Assembly (NCBI GenBank): GCA_002440885.1
Contig: DJVY01000002.1
Location: forward strand, 1 to 64,000
Source: Bacteroidales bacterium UBA6244
GTDB taxonomy: Bacteria > Bacteroidota > Bacteroidia > Bacteroidales > F082
DNA: 64,000 bases
Reading direction: 5' to 3'
Shown: positions 32,531 through 42,235 of the stretch, piece by piece
Numbering within the stretch: position 1 is the stretch's first letter
Layout: every line of letters begins with the position of its first letter
The notes under the pieces: generated by a model
Databases searched by the model: none
Told to the model about the DNA's origin: nothing
Seen by the model: only the letters and a program-made list of their open reading frames with translations
Position numbers and translations under genes: made by a program

Positions 32531-34831
32531 CTACTTCTTCTTTCCCTTAAAAATCCGATCGAAAAACCTGCCTACCCTGCTGCGTTGTTTTTCTTCGGTT
32601 TTTTCTTCGGGTTGACTAGCGGAATCCGGTACAACCTGATCATCGGCTTCTTTTCCCATCAGGCGATTGAAAAATCCGTCTATTCCCTTTTCGCGAAAAG
32701 CCGGACAATCGATTAGGCTGTCGTTACTGTATTGAAAAGGAACGAGGAATTCGGAACGCAAATCAGAGGTGCTTTCCATACCATGTAAAATAGAGCCTGC
32801 TATCGGCAACGCCAGTGCCGAACCACTCCCTAGTCCGTTAGTAAAATGAATGGAAGGATCGCTGGCTCCTACCCTGACGCCAATAACCAAATTGGGCGTG
32901 TAGGCCATAAACCAGGCATCGGTATAGTTTTGTGCTGTTCCGGTTTTTCCGGCTAAATCGCAGGTAAGCCCGTATTGTGACCGAAGCCGTGTGCCCGTGC
33001 CACTGTTTATGGCCGTTTGTAGCATGCGTGTTAACTCTTCGGCAATGGCTGGCTGGAGCGCCTGTCTTGTTGGCAATTCAGGCTGCTCCCAGATCACCGT
33101 TCCTTTGTTGTCGACTATTTTACTTATGAGGTTAAGTTCTTCGTTAAATTCTCCCTTTCGGGCAAATGTGGCATATACTTTCACCATTTCCAACAAAGAG
33201 ATTTCGGCTGTTCCCAGAGCCAGAGAAGGGGTTTCATCAGGCGAAATATCCAGATCAAGCCTATAACACAAGTTGCGCAGGGCCTCATGCCCGGTTTTAA
33301 AGTATAAATCTACGGTGGGGATGTTCATTGAATGCGCCAGCGCATACCACAGTGCTACGCGTGTGTCCTCGCTGCTGGTATGATCGTAGTTCTCCGGCGA
33401 CCATCCACCATAAGCTTCGTAGGTTTTTTGAGCGTTTTCGAGGTAGGTACAGGGTGTCAGACCTTGTTCCAGTGCGGCGACGTACATCAAAGGTTTAAAG
33501 GTAGAAGCCGCCTGACGCCTGGCCAGCACTTGATCGTAAGGCAGAAATCGAAAATTGTTGCCTCCAATCCAGGCGAGCACCTCTCCAGTCGCCGGATGCA
33601 CAACCAAAACTCCTGCCTGCAACATGCGGGTATAGTGCCAGAGGCTGTCGACAACGCTCATCTCCAGGGCTTTCATCCCGGATGAAGTCACCATTTCCAT
33701 GGTGCGAACTTCCTTTGCTTTGTTCTTTATCTCATTGGGCTGCTTTTTTAGCCACGATTGCTTTGCTCCCGCGTTCTTAAGTTGTTTGTCGAGGAGTGGT
33801 TGCATGGCTCCCAGCTGCTTTTTTACAGCCAGCTCTGCCAGCTGTTGTATGTCGTAATCCAACGTGGTTACGATGCGCAGGCCATCCTTTTCGATATCGA
33901 AAACCTTGTTTTCAAAAGTAAGATCGGCTAAAATATCGCGGGCTTGCTTCTTCACCTGATGCACAAAATAGCCGGCCTGCGGATTGATTTGGAGGTTGGC
34001 ATATTTCAGCCCAATCGACGTTTTTTGGAGGCTGTCTTTTTGTTTTTCTGACAGATAACCCTGACTTTGCATGAGGGAAAGTATCTGGTTTCGGCGGTTG
34101 AGGGCATTTTCGGGGTTAAGCCTGGGATTGTAATAAGTATTGGCCTTAAGCATGCCCACAAGTACAGCCGACTCCTGAATAGTCAGGTCTCGTGTACGTT
34201 TTCCGAAATAACGGCTCGCGGCCGCCTCAATCCCAAAAACCTCCTCGCCGAAAGGAACTGAATTCAAATACAAAAGCAGAATTTCTTCCTTGGAGTACAT
34301 TTCTTCAAGTCGCATGGCAATGATCGACTCCCTGACTTTATTCACGGGCATTGATAAAAAATGATGGTCGCCACGCCCATAAAGATTTTTAATCAGTTGC
34401 TGCGACAACGTACTGCCTCCGCCCGAGCTGCGGTCGCCGAGCAAAATTGACTTAAAAAAAACGCGTAGATAACTACGCCCGTCAACACCTTTATGGCTGA
34501 AATACCTCTTGTCCTCTGTCGAGATCAAGGCGTCGACCAAATGTTGCGGCACATCGTCCCATCCAATGTTGGTTCTGTTTTCGGCAAAAATCTTTCCAAT
34601 CAATGTGCCATCAGAGGCCAGGATGAGGGAGGCTTCTTCGTTTTTGATGGCTTCCAGCTCCGTTTTGGTTGGGAGCGGTCCGAAAATCCCGATGTATACT
34701 GCGCCGAAGAATAGGGCAAAGACAAGCGCGAGCAACATCAACAGAAAAATAATCCACTTGATAAACTGTAACTTACGTGGCTTTGACTTCCTATTGCGCT
34801 TCTTTCCCTTAACTATTTTCTTTGCGGTCAT
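32531..34831 (-). CDS. mrcA: Class A penicillin-binding protein (PBP1A type)
   Basis: Bifunctional peptidoglycan synthase of 766 residues anchored in the inner membrane. A basic cytoplasmic tail (TAKKIVKGKKRNRKSKPRK) is followed by one transmembrane helix (about 25-50), a GT51 glycosyltransferase domain (about 65-240) with catalytic Glu in STEDKRYFSHKGVD and GGGSTLSQQLIKNL, and a transpeptidase domain (about 425-690) with active Ser in ASTFKPL, SMN and KTGTAQNY. A charged C-terminal tail (KTEEKQRSRVGRFFDRIF) ends the protein. The ATG at 34831 is chosen because the promoter overlaps the upstream TTG at 34855. Confidence 0.95.
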   Translation of the reverse strand: MTAKKIVKGKKRNRKSKPRKLQFIKWIIFLLMLLALVFALFFGAVYIGIFGPLPTKTELEAIKNEEASLILASDGTLIGKIFAENRTNIGWDDVPQHLVDALISTEDKRYFSHKGVDGRSYLRVFFKSILLGDRSSGGGSTLSQQLIKNLYGRGDHHFLSMPVNKVRESIIAMRLEEMYSKEEILLLYLNSVPFGEEVFGIEAAASRYFGKRTRDLTIQESAVLVGMLKANTYYNPRLNPENALNRRNQILSLMQSQGYLSEKQKDSLQKTSIGLKYANLQINPQAGYFVHQVKKQARDILADLTFENKVFDIEKDGLRIVTTLDYDIQQLAELAVKKQLGAMQPLLDKQLKNAGAKQSWLKKQPNEIKNKAKEVRTMEMVTSSGMKALEMSVVDSLWHYTRMLQAGVLVVHPATGEVLAWIGGNNFRFLPYDQVLARRQAASTFKPLMYVAALEQGLTPCTYLENAQKTYEAYGGWSPENYDHTSSEDTRVALWYALAHSMNIPTVDLYFKTGHEALRNLCYRLDLDISPDETPSLALGTAEISLLEMVKVYATFARKGEFNEELNLISKIVDNKGTVIWEQPELPTRQALQPAIAEELTRMLQTAINSGTGTRLRSQYGLTCDLAGKTGTAQNYTDAWFMAYTPNLVIGVRVGASDPSIHFTNGLGSGSALALPIAGSILHGMESTSDLRSEFLVPFQYSNDSLIDCPAFREKGIDGFFNRLMGKEADDQVVPDSASQPEEKTEEKQRSRVGRFFDRIFKGKKK

Positions 34832-34852
34832 ATTGAAATAAACTTGGACGTG

Positions 34853-34860
34853 CAAAGGTA
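34853..34860 (-). promoter_or_regulatory. Candidate -7 promoter element for the PBP1A gene
   Basis: TACCTTTG on the minus strand ends 21 nt before the ATG at 34831. Confidence 0.55.
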
Positions 34861-34999
34861 TAACGGAAGGCTTACATAAATTGTATACAGGAACAAAAAC
34901 TCAAGAGCACAAAAAACGGGGAGTATTTCTTCCATGAAAACGTGAGCCTATAGCGGTGCTAGGTTTTTGTACCAATAACGAGATTGTAGTCTATCAGAC

Positions 35000-35575
35000 T
35001 TACTCAGATTTTAGCATGCTTATCAGGGCAGGGTGCATTAAAATGTTTACCAACATGGTGTTACTTCCTCCCGATTCGCGTACTATGTCGCCAACCTGCC
35101 TTCGTTTTTCATCTTCCTGGTTATCTGATGTAAACACCTGTTTTAATTTTTTTATCTGGCTGCCTTTCATCTCATCCAGAATAATGGCAAGTATGTCGTT
35201 TAGTGCCGTTTCTTTCCCTAAATGACTATCCTCCAGTCCCAGCATTTGGATTTCATCAATAGCCGATTGCAATATTTCGGTAGCCATTTTTTTACTTCGT
35301 TCTTCGTACGATTCATTCCCGGTAGCATCGCGCAACGACCACGAGTTGAAGGTGTTGTCGAGATTCAGCAACCTTTGGGTGAGGGGGTTGTCTTTTCCGA
35401 AAAGGGTATCCAGCATCAGGCAGGTAGAGGTTTCCCAAACCTCGAAATCAAAATCAGGTGTTTCCAGCTTTTTCATCTGGTTTTCAATCCACTTTATCGC
35501 TTTATGTGTCATATCATACAAGGTTTCGTGTAAAAATACATCATTTATTTGATTAATTACTATATTTGCGCCCAC
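35000..35575 (-). CDS. Unidentified helical protein, divergent to atpD
   Basis: I do not recognise this protein. It has 191 residues from the GTG at 35575, or 170 from the ATG at 35512 (MTHKAIKWIENQM), which is the safer start because it leaves the atpD promoter free of coding. It is hydrophilic and helix-rich, without signal peptide or membrane segment. A notable phrase is FEVWETSTCLMLDTLFGKDNPLTQ: Trp-Glu followed by a leucine-rich helix and LFG, a pattern common in uncharacterised cytosolic proteins. The rest is acidic and lysine-rich with heptad-like spacing. The end of PBP1A's leader lies 140 bp downstream. Confidence 0.7.
   Translation of the reverse strand: MGANIVINQINDVFLHETLYDMTHKAIKWIENQMKKLETPDFDFEVWETSTCLMLDTLFGKDNPLTQRLLNLDNTFNSWSLRDATGNESYEERSKKMATEILQSAIDEIQMLGLEDSHLGKETALNDILAIILDEMKGSQIKKLKQVFTSDNQEDEKRRQVGDIVRESGGSNTMLVNILMHPALISMLKSE
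35561..35568 (+). promoter_or_regulatory. Candidate -7 promoter element for atpDC
   Basis: TATATTTG ends 33 nt before the atpD ATG at 35602. It lies inside the first codons of the longer (GTG) form of the divergent gene. Confidence 0.6.
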
Positions 35576-35580
35576 ATTAA

Positions 35581-37113
<1,533 letters not shown>

Positions 37114-37117
37114 TAGC

Positions 37118-37351
37118 ATGTACGTTGAGATAATCACTCCTGATGTAGAAATTTTTAAAGGCGAGGCCGAGTTGGTGCAACTTCCTGGCATCGATGGTTC
37201 GTTTGAATTACTGAACAACCATGCTCCCTTGATTTCTGCACTTGCCAAAGGTAAGATAAAAGTTAAGATCAGCGGGAAAGAGCGCTTTTTTGAAATCGCC
37301 GGAGGCGTGATAGAAGTGCACGAAAACAAGGTGCTCATTTTAGCCGAATAG
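37118..37351 (+). CDS. atpC: ATP synthase F1 subunit epsilon (short form)
   Basis: Rotor-stalk subunit of 77 residues: the N-terminal beta-sandwich only (YVEIITPDVEIFKGEAELV, PGIDGSFELLNNHAPLISAL, then GGVIEVHENKVLILAE). The C-terminal two-helix domain, which inhibits the enzyme in E. coli (about 138 residues), is absent, as usual in Bacteroidota. Inhibition by epsilon is thus not expected here. It starts 4 bp after the atpD stop and ends at a strong terminator. Confidence 0.95.
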   Translation: MYVEIITPDVEIFKGEAELVQLPGIDGSFELLNNHAPLISALAKGKIKVKISGKERFFEIAGGVIEVHENKVLILAE

Positions 37352-37368
37352 TACAAAAAACCGATATC

Positions 37369-37399
37369 AACCCGCGGATGTAAGTTCGCGGGTTTTTTT
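37369..37399 (+). terminator. Intrinsic terminator of atpDC
   Basis: An 8-bp stem (aacccgcg/cgcgggtt) with a 10-base loop is followed by a T-run, 17 bp after the atpC stop. Confidence 0.92.
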
Positions 37400-37427
37400 G
37401 TATCTTGCCCCGATAAAACCCCCGGTT

Positions 37428-38126
37428 ATGTCGCTGAATTCTTGGCTTATCGATCTCTTCGGACTGCTCTTTCCAGATCTTTGTGCCGCCTGTGGACAAC
37501 CGCTTGTGCGTGGCGAAAAAGTGATTTGCATGGGTTGCCATTACAACCTGCCACGAACCGATTTTCACCTCTTCGAAGATAATCCGGTTTCCAGAATTTT
37601 CTACGGACGCGTGCACCTGGAGGCGGCTACATCCTATTTGTTTTTTAACAAAGGCGGAAAAGTTCAGCATCTGATGCATCAGCTCAAGTACAAAAAAAAC
37701 AAAGAAGTGGGCACTTACATCGGAAAACTCCTCGGGCATGACTTAAAAAAGGATGGGCTTTTTCAACATACCCAGGTAGTGGTTCCTGTGCCACTTCATC
37801 CTAAAAAACAACGCATTAGAGGGTATAATCAGAGCGAACAGATTGCCATCGGACTGGCCGAAGCCATGCAAATCAGCTATTCGACAAACAACCTGATCAG
37901 GAATACTTTTACCGAAACCCAAACAAAAAAATCGAGGTACAGCCGATGGGAAAATGTTTCAGGGAAATTCTCAGTAATCCATCCCGAAAAACTCGAAGGT
38001 AAAAATGTGCTGCTGGTAGACGATGTGCTTACAACGGGCGCAACACTTGAGGCCTGCGCTCAGGAACTGATAAAAGTTAAGGGAATAAAAGTTAGCGTGG
38101 CGACGCTTGCATATGCTCAGGCATAG
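37428..38126 (+). CDS. comF: ComF-family phosphoribosyltransferase-like protein
   Basis: Protein of 232 residues: an N-terminal zinc-ribbon region with two Cys pairs (CAACGQ and CMGCHY, about 18-40), then a type I phosphoribosyltransferase fold with the PRPP-binding motif VLLVDDVLTTGATLEAC near the C terminus and VPVPLHPKKQRIRGYNQSEQI before it. ComF is needed for DNA uptake in naturally competent bacteria and is thought to help in single-strand DNA handling; members occur in many species not known to be competent. The ATG at 37428 is clear of the terminator; a TTG at 37398 lies in it. Its end overlaps the convergent gene by 35 bp. Confidence 0.92.
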   Translation: MSLNSWLIDLFGLLFPDLCAACGQPLVRGEKVICMGCHYNLPRTDFHLFEDNPVSRIFYGRVHLEAATSYLFFNKGGKVQHLMHQLKYKKNKEVGTYIGKLLGHDLKKDGLFQHTQVVVPVPLHPKKQRIRGYNQSEQIAIGLAEAMQISYSTNNLIRNTFTETQTKKSRYSRWENVSGKFSVIHPEKLEGKNVLLVDDVLTTGATLEACAQELIKVKGIKVSVATLAYAQA

Positions 38127-38736
38127 CCGGAATGGTATCGGAGTGCCGTCCCATTCTACGCATTAACTCATTGTATTGCTCTCTGTTACGTATAAGTTTG
38201 CGTTGCAGTCGTGCCAGGTGATTAAACTGATCGTACAAAGCCTGAATAGGCCCTTTTATGGTGAGGGGCTTTATGTCGCGGTACAATAAATCTGTTCCGT
38301 CCCAATTGGGGTAAAACTGACTTAAATCGACAGGTCGCATTTCAATAACCAACTGCTTAAACACCTCATAGTCGTAAAAAGCCCTGATAATGACTTCATT
38401 AATCATAATTGTGTCTTTATTCAAAGTAATCCGAACAACGCTGTCGAGACTCCGAATACTGTCGGTGATGTAGAGAATTTTGGGGCTAAACCCAATGGAA
38501 GTAATGAGCAAACTGTCGTGGGGATCGACATACATACGAAAACGCCCGTCGTTGTTGGTTATGGTACCTACCCGGTTAAATTTGCTGATAACATGGGCAT
38601 TCGGGACAGGTAACAAGCTATCAGCACTCACAATCCTGGCATCCAGAATCACAACATTTCTCTCTGGCTGCTGAGCCTGGACAAAACCAAGAACCAGAAA
38701 AAAAAATGAAACTATGGATACAACTCTGAGATACAT
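38092..38736 (-). CDS. Exported CarboxypepD_reg-like domain protein
   Basis: Periplasmic or outer-membrane-associated protein of 214 residues from the ATG at 38736. A signal peptide (YLRVVSIVSFFFLVLGFVQA, followed by Gln-Gln) precedes a carboxypeptidase-regulatory-like beta-sandwich (about 28-110: ILDARIVSADSLLPVPNAHVI, then NNDGRFRMYVDP and LLITSIGFSPKIL), as seen at the start of many TonB-dependent receptors, but no barrel follows. The C-terminal half (IIRAFYDYEVFKQLVIEM and a basic helical tail) is not recognised. Its last 12 codons overlap the end of comF on the other strand. Confidence 0.8.
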   Translation of the reverse strand: MYLRVVSIVSFFFLVLGFVQAQQPERNVVILDARIVSADSLLPVPNAHVISKFNRVGTITNNDGRFRMYVDPHDSLLITSIGFSPKILYITDSIRSLDSVVRITLNKDTIMINEVIIRAFYDYEVFKQLVIEMRPVDLSQFYPNWDGTDLLYRDIKPLTIKGPIQALYDQFNHLARLQRKLIRNREQYNELMRRMGRHSDTIPAMPEHMQASPR

Positions 38737-38857
38737 GCGATTAGATTTGAACAATTAAATCAATCTTTAAAATTACGTTAAACGATCGAATAAAAATAAT
38801 ACTTTAGCTAAATAAAGGCGAAATTGCATAAATGTTCAATCATTAAACGTTAAAAAT

Positions 38858-39751
38858 ATGAAAAAGTTCTTTACCCTGATTGCTTCAATCCTGCTTGCTG
38901 GTGTGATGCAGGCACAAACCATTCCCAACGCTTCGATGGAAGTATGGCAAGATTTTACCGGTCCTACCTACACTCAACCTGAATTTTGGAATACGCCCAA
39001 TCCGTATACGGCCATGCTGGGCGAATCGGTTGTAACACGCTCTACCGATGCTTTTGCAGGTGATTACTCGGCTCGCCTGGAAACCAAAAGTCTCCTTTTC
39101 GATCAGTTTAGAGCTCCGGGACTTATCACGCTGGCTTCATTTATGGTAAATATCATTACTTATGAATACACGTTTACAGGCGGGATCGCGCTAAACGAGA
39201 AGGTTTTGTCGCTGTCGGGCAAGTACAAGTACACCGGAGTGTCAAACGACAGTGCTTCCGTATTTATGTATTGTTACCGAAACGAAGGCGGCAACCTCGA
39301 CACGATAGGAATGGGTTCGTTGTTTTTACACGATGCAGCCGACTGGACCAGTTTTAATCTGAATATGTATTACCTGTCTGATCATCAACCTGATACTTTC
39401 AATGTAATCATCATGTCGTCTGGCATTACATCACTCACGCCAGGCTCTGTTTTGCTCATCGACAGTTTAAATGCAGAAACCAATGTGGGTATTTTTGATT
39501 TGGAGGCCAATCCCATTCAGGTGCACTGTTATCCTAATCCCGCCGGCGATTTTGTCACTTTCGACTCACCTGAAAGCGCAAACCAAAGGTTCATTACGTT
39601 TTTCGACCTTCAAGGCAAAAAGGTGAGCGAACATCCGTTTTTTGGTCAGTCGGTCCGTATTGATGTCAGCCCTTACAGCTCAGGAACTCTGCTGTACCGT
39701 GTTACCGACTCCAACAATGGTTTGGCGACCGGAACACTTGTTATCCAATAA
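38858..39751 (+). CDS. Secreted protein with T9SS sorting domain, unknown function
   Basis: Exported protein of 297 residues: signal peptide MKKFFTLIASILLAGVMQA followed by Gln20, a beta-rich domain (about 22-215) and a type A sorting domain (about 222-297, starting VHCYPNPAGDFVTF, ending ATGTLVIQ). The beta-rich part begins with NASMEVWQDF, and the later stretch GDYSARLETK is of the kind found in jelly-roll carbohydrate-binding or PCMD-like domains of Bacteroidota. No catalytic residues are evident. It is likely surface-attached or released. Downstream gene is 72 bp away in the same direction. Confidence 0.85.
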   Translation: MKKFFTLIASILLAGVMQAQTIPNASMEVWQDFTGPTYTQPEFWNTPNPYTAMLGESVVTRSTDAFAGDYSARLETKSLLFDQFRAPGLITLASFMVNIITYEYTFTGGIALNEKVLSLSGKYKYTGVSNDSASVFMYCYRNEGGNLDTIGMGSLFLHDAADWTSFNLNMYYLSDHQPDTFNVIIMSSGITSLTPGSVLLIDSLNAETNVGIFDLEANPIQVHCYPNPAGDFVTFDSPESANQRFITFFDLQGKKVSEHPFFGQSVRIDVSPYSSGTLLYRVTDSNNGLATGTLVIQ

Positions 39752-39823
39752 ATTAAATCAGAAGGCAAAGTCCGGCTTACCACAAAGAGGCAGGACTTTG
39801 CCCTCAACCACGAAACCGGACTA

Positions 39824-41176
39824 ATGAATCGCCTCCCACAACTCCCGTTATTGTTTTTAGCCCTGTTGATTTTTCTATCACCGGCAGCAGTTGGCCAGTC
39901 GGTTGATTCAACTGAAAAAATAAAAACCAATTGGAATCTGGGAGGCTTGCCGGTGGTTTCGTACGATTCTGATCTTGGATTTCAGTTTGGCGCGCTGGTT
40001 AATTTATACCATTACGGAGATGGAAGCCGCTATCCGCGATACGATCACAGCCTTTACTTTGAAGCCTCGTGGTTTACAAAGGGAAGCGGCATTTTCAGGT
40101 TTTATTACGATTCGCAGAAGCTTATCAAAGGGGTTCGGGTTTCAGCCGACGTGAGCTACATTCCCGATCAAACCTATAGTTTTTATGGTTTCAACGGATA
40201 CGAAGCAGTTTACCAGCACGACTGGGAGCTGTCGGACTCACCAGAGTATAAGTCGCGGGTTTTTTACCGACAAAAAAGGGAGTTTTTTCGTGTAAAACTC
40301 GACTTTCAAGGAACAGTTACCGGACATCTCAGGTGGCTGGCAGGGGTAAATTTCTTTCATATCTACACCACTTCTGTCGATGTGGAAAGGCTAAACAGGG
40401 GAAAAGCTGAAGACAAAAAACTACCCGATGTACCGGGACTGTACGATAAGTATACCGAATGGGGGATTATTCCGGCAAGCGAAGCAAATGGCGGATGGCT
40501 GACCAACCTGAAACTGGGCTTTGTTTTTGATAGCCGCGACAATGAACCCAACCCGATGAAAGGGATCTGGTCGGAGGTGATTTTAATCTCAGCTCCAAAG
40601 CCTACCAGCAACATGGCAGAAGGGTTCATGAAATTGGTGGTTACACACCGTCAATATTTTACTCTGATAAAAAGCAGGCTTTCGTTTGCTTACAGGCTTG
40701 GTTTGGTGACAACCATTAGCGGCAAAGCACCTTATTATGTAGAACCCATCATGTACATGTCGAAGATGAACGGAGCTTATTCCGAAGGACTTGGCGGCGC
40801 AAAGACCCTGCGCGGTATTCTACGTAACCGGGTTGTTGGCGATGGTGTCGGCTATGGAAACCTGGAGTTTAGGTGGAAATTTTTTAAAGCGTACTGGCTG
40901 AATCAAAATTTCTATTTCGCGCTCAACGCCTTTCTCGACGCGGGTATGGTGATAAAAGACTACGATGTGGAAAACGTGGTTCAAACACTCAACCTGACAC
41001 CCGAAGAAGAGAAGCAATACTTCGATTTTGGCGCGGAAAAACCACACACCACCCTGGGCGGTGGATTACACATCGCCATGAATCAAAATTTTATCCTCTC
41101 GATGAATTTCGGCAAAGCCTTAAACCCACAAGATGGAAATACCGGTTTTTATATCGGACTTAACTTCCTGTTTTGA
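39824..41176 (+). CDS. Omp85/BamA-like outer-membrane beta-barrel protein
   Basis: Outer-membrane protein of 450 residues: signal peptide ending AVG before Gln25, then amphipathic beta strands to a C-terminal Phe (GFYIGLNFLF). The first strand region, NWNLGGLPVVSYDSDLGFQF, matches the DUF5982 segment that precedes barrels of this type. The stretch GGAKTLRGILRNRVVGDG resembles the VRGF/Y-type lid motif of Omp85 barrels (surface antigen domain). No POTRA domains are present, so it is not BamA or TamA itself. It may be a translocator or patatin-like-family barrel whose partner domain is missing. Stops 2 bp before the convergent DUF5684 gene. Confidence 0.8.
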   Translation: MNRLPQLPLLFLALLIFLSPAAVGQSVDSTEKIKTNWNLGGLPVVSYDSDLGFQFGALVNLYHYGDGSRYPRYDHSLYFEASWFTKGSGIFRFYYDSQKLIKGVRVSADVSYIPDQTYSFYGFNGYEAVYQHDWELSDSPEYKSRVFYRQKREFFRVKLDFQGTVTGHLRWLAGVNFFHIYTTSVDVERLNRGKAEDKKLPDVPGLYDKYTEWGIIPASEANGGWLTNLKLGFVFDSRDNEPNPMKGIWSEVILISAPKPTSNMAEGFMKLVVTHRQYFTLIKSRLSFAYRLGLVTTISGKAPYYVEPIMYMSKMNGAYSEGLGGAKTLRGILRNRVVGDGVGYGNLEFRWKFFKAYWLNQNFYFALNAFLDAGMVIKDYDVENVVQTLNLTPEEEKQYFDFGAEKPHTTLGGGLHIAMNQNFILSMNFGKALNPQDGNTGFYIGLNFLF

Positions 41177-41178
41177 GG

Positions 41179-41553
41179 TTATTTTCCGGCAGGCCCTTTG
41201 TATTCGGCCAAACTAAATGCCAGAATAGGATAGAAAATAAAACTCAACAAGAGTAAACCGATTGTAAAGCCGACGCCTTTACCAAAGCTTAACGACAACA
41301 GATTTGTCATCCAAATAGCAAAAATGATATTTACACCCGGGATAAGGAACAGGAGCAACCACCACCATGGTTTGCCAACAATTTCGAGCAAAATAATGGT
41401 GTTGTAAATAGGAATCAAAGCCGCCCAGCCGGGCTTTCCTGCTTTTTCAAAAATACGCCAGTAGGTGTAGATGTAAAAGGCGAACACAAACAAGATAAAC
41501 AGCCAGCCTCCGGTTGAAAGGCCATCACCGTAATAGTTCATCGGATCTTCCAT
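41179..41553 (-). CDS. DUF5684 small membrane protein
   Basis: Inner-membrane protein of 124 residues from the ATG at 41553. Three transmembrane segments: WLFILFVFAFYIYTYWRIF, WWWLLLFLIPGVNIIFAI and VGFTIGLLLLSFIFYPILAFSL, with the family phrase KAGKPGWAALIPIYNTIILLEIVGK (split here: KAGKPGWAALIPIYN, then TIILLEIVGK) between the first two. Such proteins often sit next to signal peptidases; none is adjacent here. An in-frame TTG at 41586 lies inside the promoter and is unlikely. It ends 2 bp from the convergent barrel gene. Confidence 0.8.
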   Translation of the reverse strand: MEDPMNYYGDGLSTGGWLFILFVFAFYIYTYWRIFEKAGKPGWAALIPIYNTIILLEIVGKPWWWLLLFLIPGVNIIFAIWMTNLLSLSFGKGVGFTIGLLLLSFIFYPILAFSLAEYKGPAGK

Positions 41554-41583
41554 AATGCTATGATTTTTAATGGTAAATAAGAC

Positions 41584-41591
41584 CAAAGATA
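41584..41591 (-). promoter_or_regulatory. Candidate -7 promoter element for the DUF5684 gene
   Basis: TATCTTTG on the minus strand ends 30 nt before the ATG at 41553. Confidence 0.5.
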
Positions 41592-41644
41592 GAAAAAATA
41601 GAAATATGAGGGGATGAGTTTATGAGTTTAGTATCTAACCACTC

Positions 41645-41728
41645 AAAACTTATAAACTTATAAACTTATAAACTTATAAACTCATCCACTTATAAACTTA
41701 TCCACCCAAAAACCATCCACCCAAAAAC
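41645..41728. repeat. AT-rich tandem repeats (8-bp units, then 15-bp units)
   Basis: Four to five copies of an 8-bp unit (aaacttat) run from about 41645 to 41682, with variant copies to 41700. Two 15-bp units (tccacccaaaaacca) follow to 41728. The tract fills the gap between two minus-strand genes. It is simple slippage DNA; spacing and unit length rule out a CRISPR array. Confidence 0.85.
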
Positions 41729-42115
41729 CTATTTGCTCTCGAAATAACTCTTGGCCATAGTGTAGGTAAACTTTCCTGGAAAGGAATCGCCTTTTGAGTC
41801 GAAATAAATAACTCCTGAGGCATCTGAAATTTCCAAAGAGGCTTGTATTGAGCCATTCATGATGCGTCCGGTTAAGAACAAGCTAGCGTCATAGTTTTTC
41901 TCCGAGGTAAAACTATAATCCAGGGTGTTCAGGTTATATTTGGTAATTACCTCGCCCGACATATCTTTGTACTGCACGGTGTCAACACTTACCGTGTCGG
42001 TAACGTTGATGGTGTATTTAATGGTATAAACAGTAGCCGGAGTGGTGCTCGACTTAGAACAAGACAGCGAAATAAACAACACGGCTACGATTGAAAGGAG
42101 TAATAATTTTTTCAT
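41729..42115 (-). CDS. Small lipoprotein, unknown function
   Basis: From the ATG at 42115 this is a 128-residue lipoprotein: MKKLLLLSIVAVLFISLSC with lipidated Cys19, then a Ser/Thr linker and beta-rich sequence (VYTIKYTINVTDTVSVDTV, then SLEISDASGVIYFDSKGD). The pattern resembles the small single-domain lipoproteins common in Bacteroidota that are unnamed. No catalytic motif. The frame is open further upstream to 42220, but that part lies across the promoter at 42156-42163 and does not fit a signal peptide. Confidence 0.75.
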   Translation of the reverse strand: MKKLLLLSIVAVLFISLSCSKSSTTPATVYTIKYTINVTDTVSVDTVQYKDMSGEVITKYNLNTLDYSFTSEKNYDASLFLTGRIMNGSIQASLEISDASGVIYFDSKGDSFPGKFTYTMAKSYFESK

Positions 42116-42155
42116 GATGTGTTTAAATTTGATTATTTCCAACAGGTCTATCATG

Positions 42156-42163
42156 CAAATGTA
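42156..42163 (-). promoter_or_regulatory. Candidate -7 promoter element for the small lipoprotein
   Basis: TACATTTG on the minus strand ends 40 nt before the ATG at 42115. Confidence 0.55.
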
Positions 42164-42235
42164 AAAAAATATCAACTGAAACCATTCTGTTTCAATAAAG
42201 TTTGTGCTATAAAAAATCAATTTTTAGCATTGCTC

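Noticed and set aside
41645..41728. CRISPR array
   Set aside because: Units of 8 and 15 bp without spacers, and no cas genes in the window.
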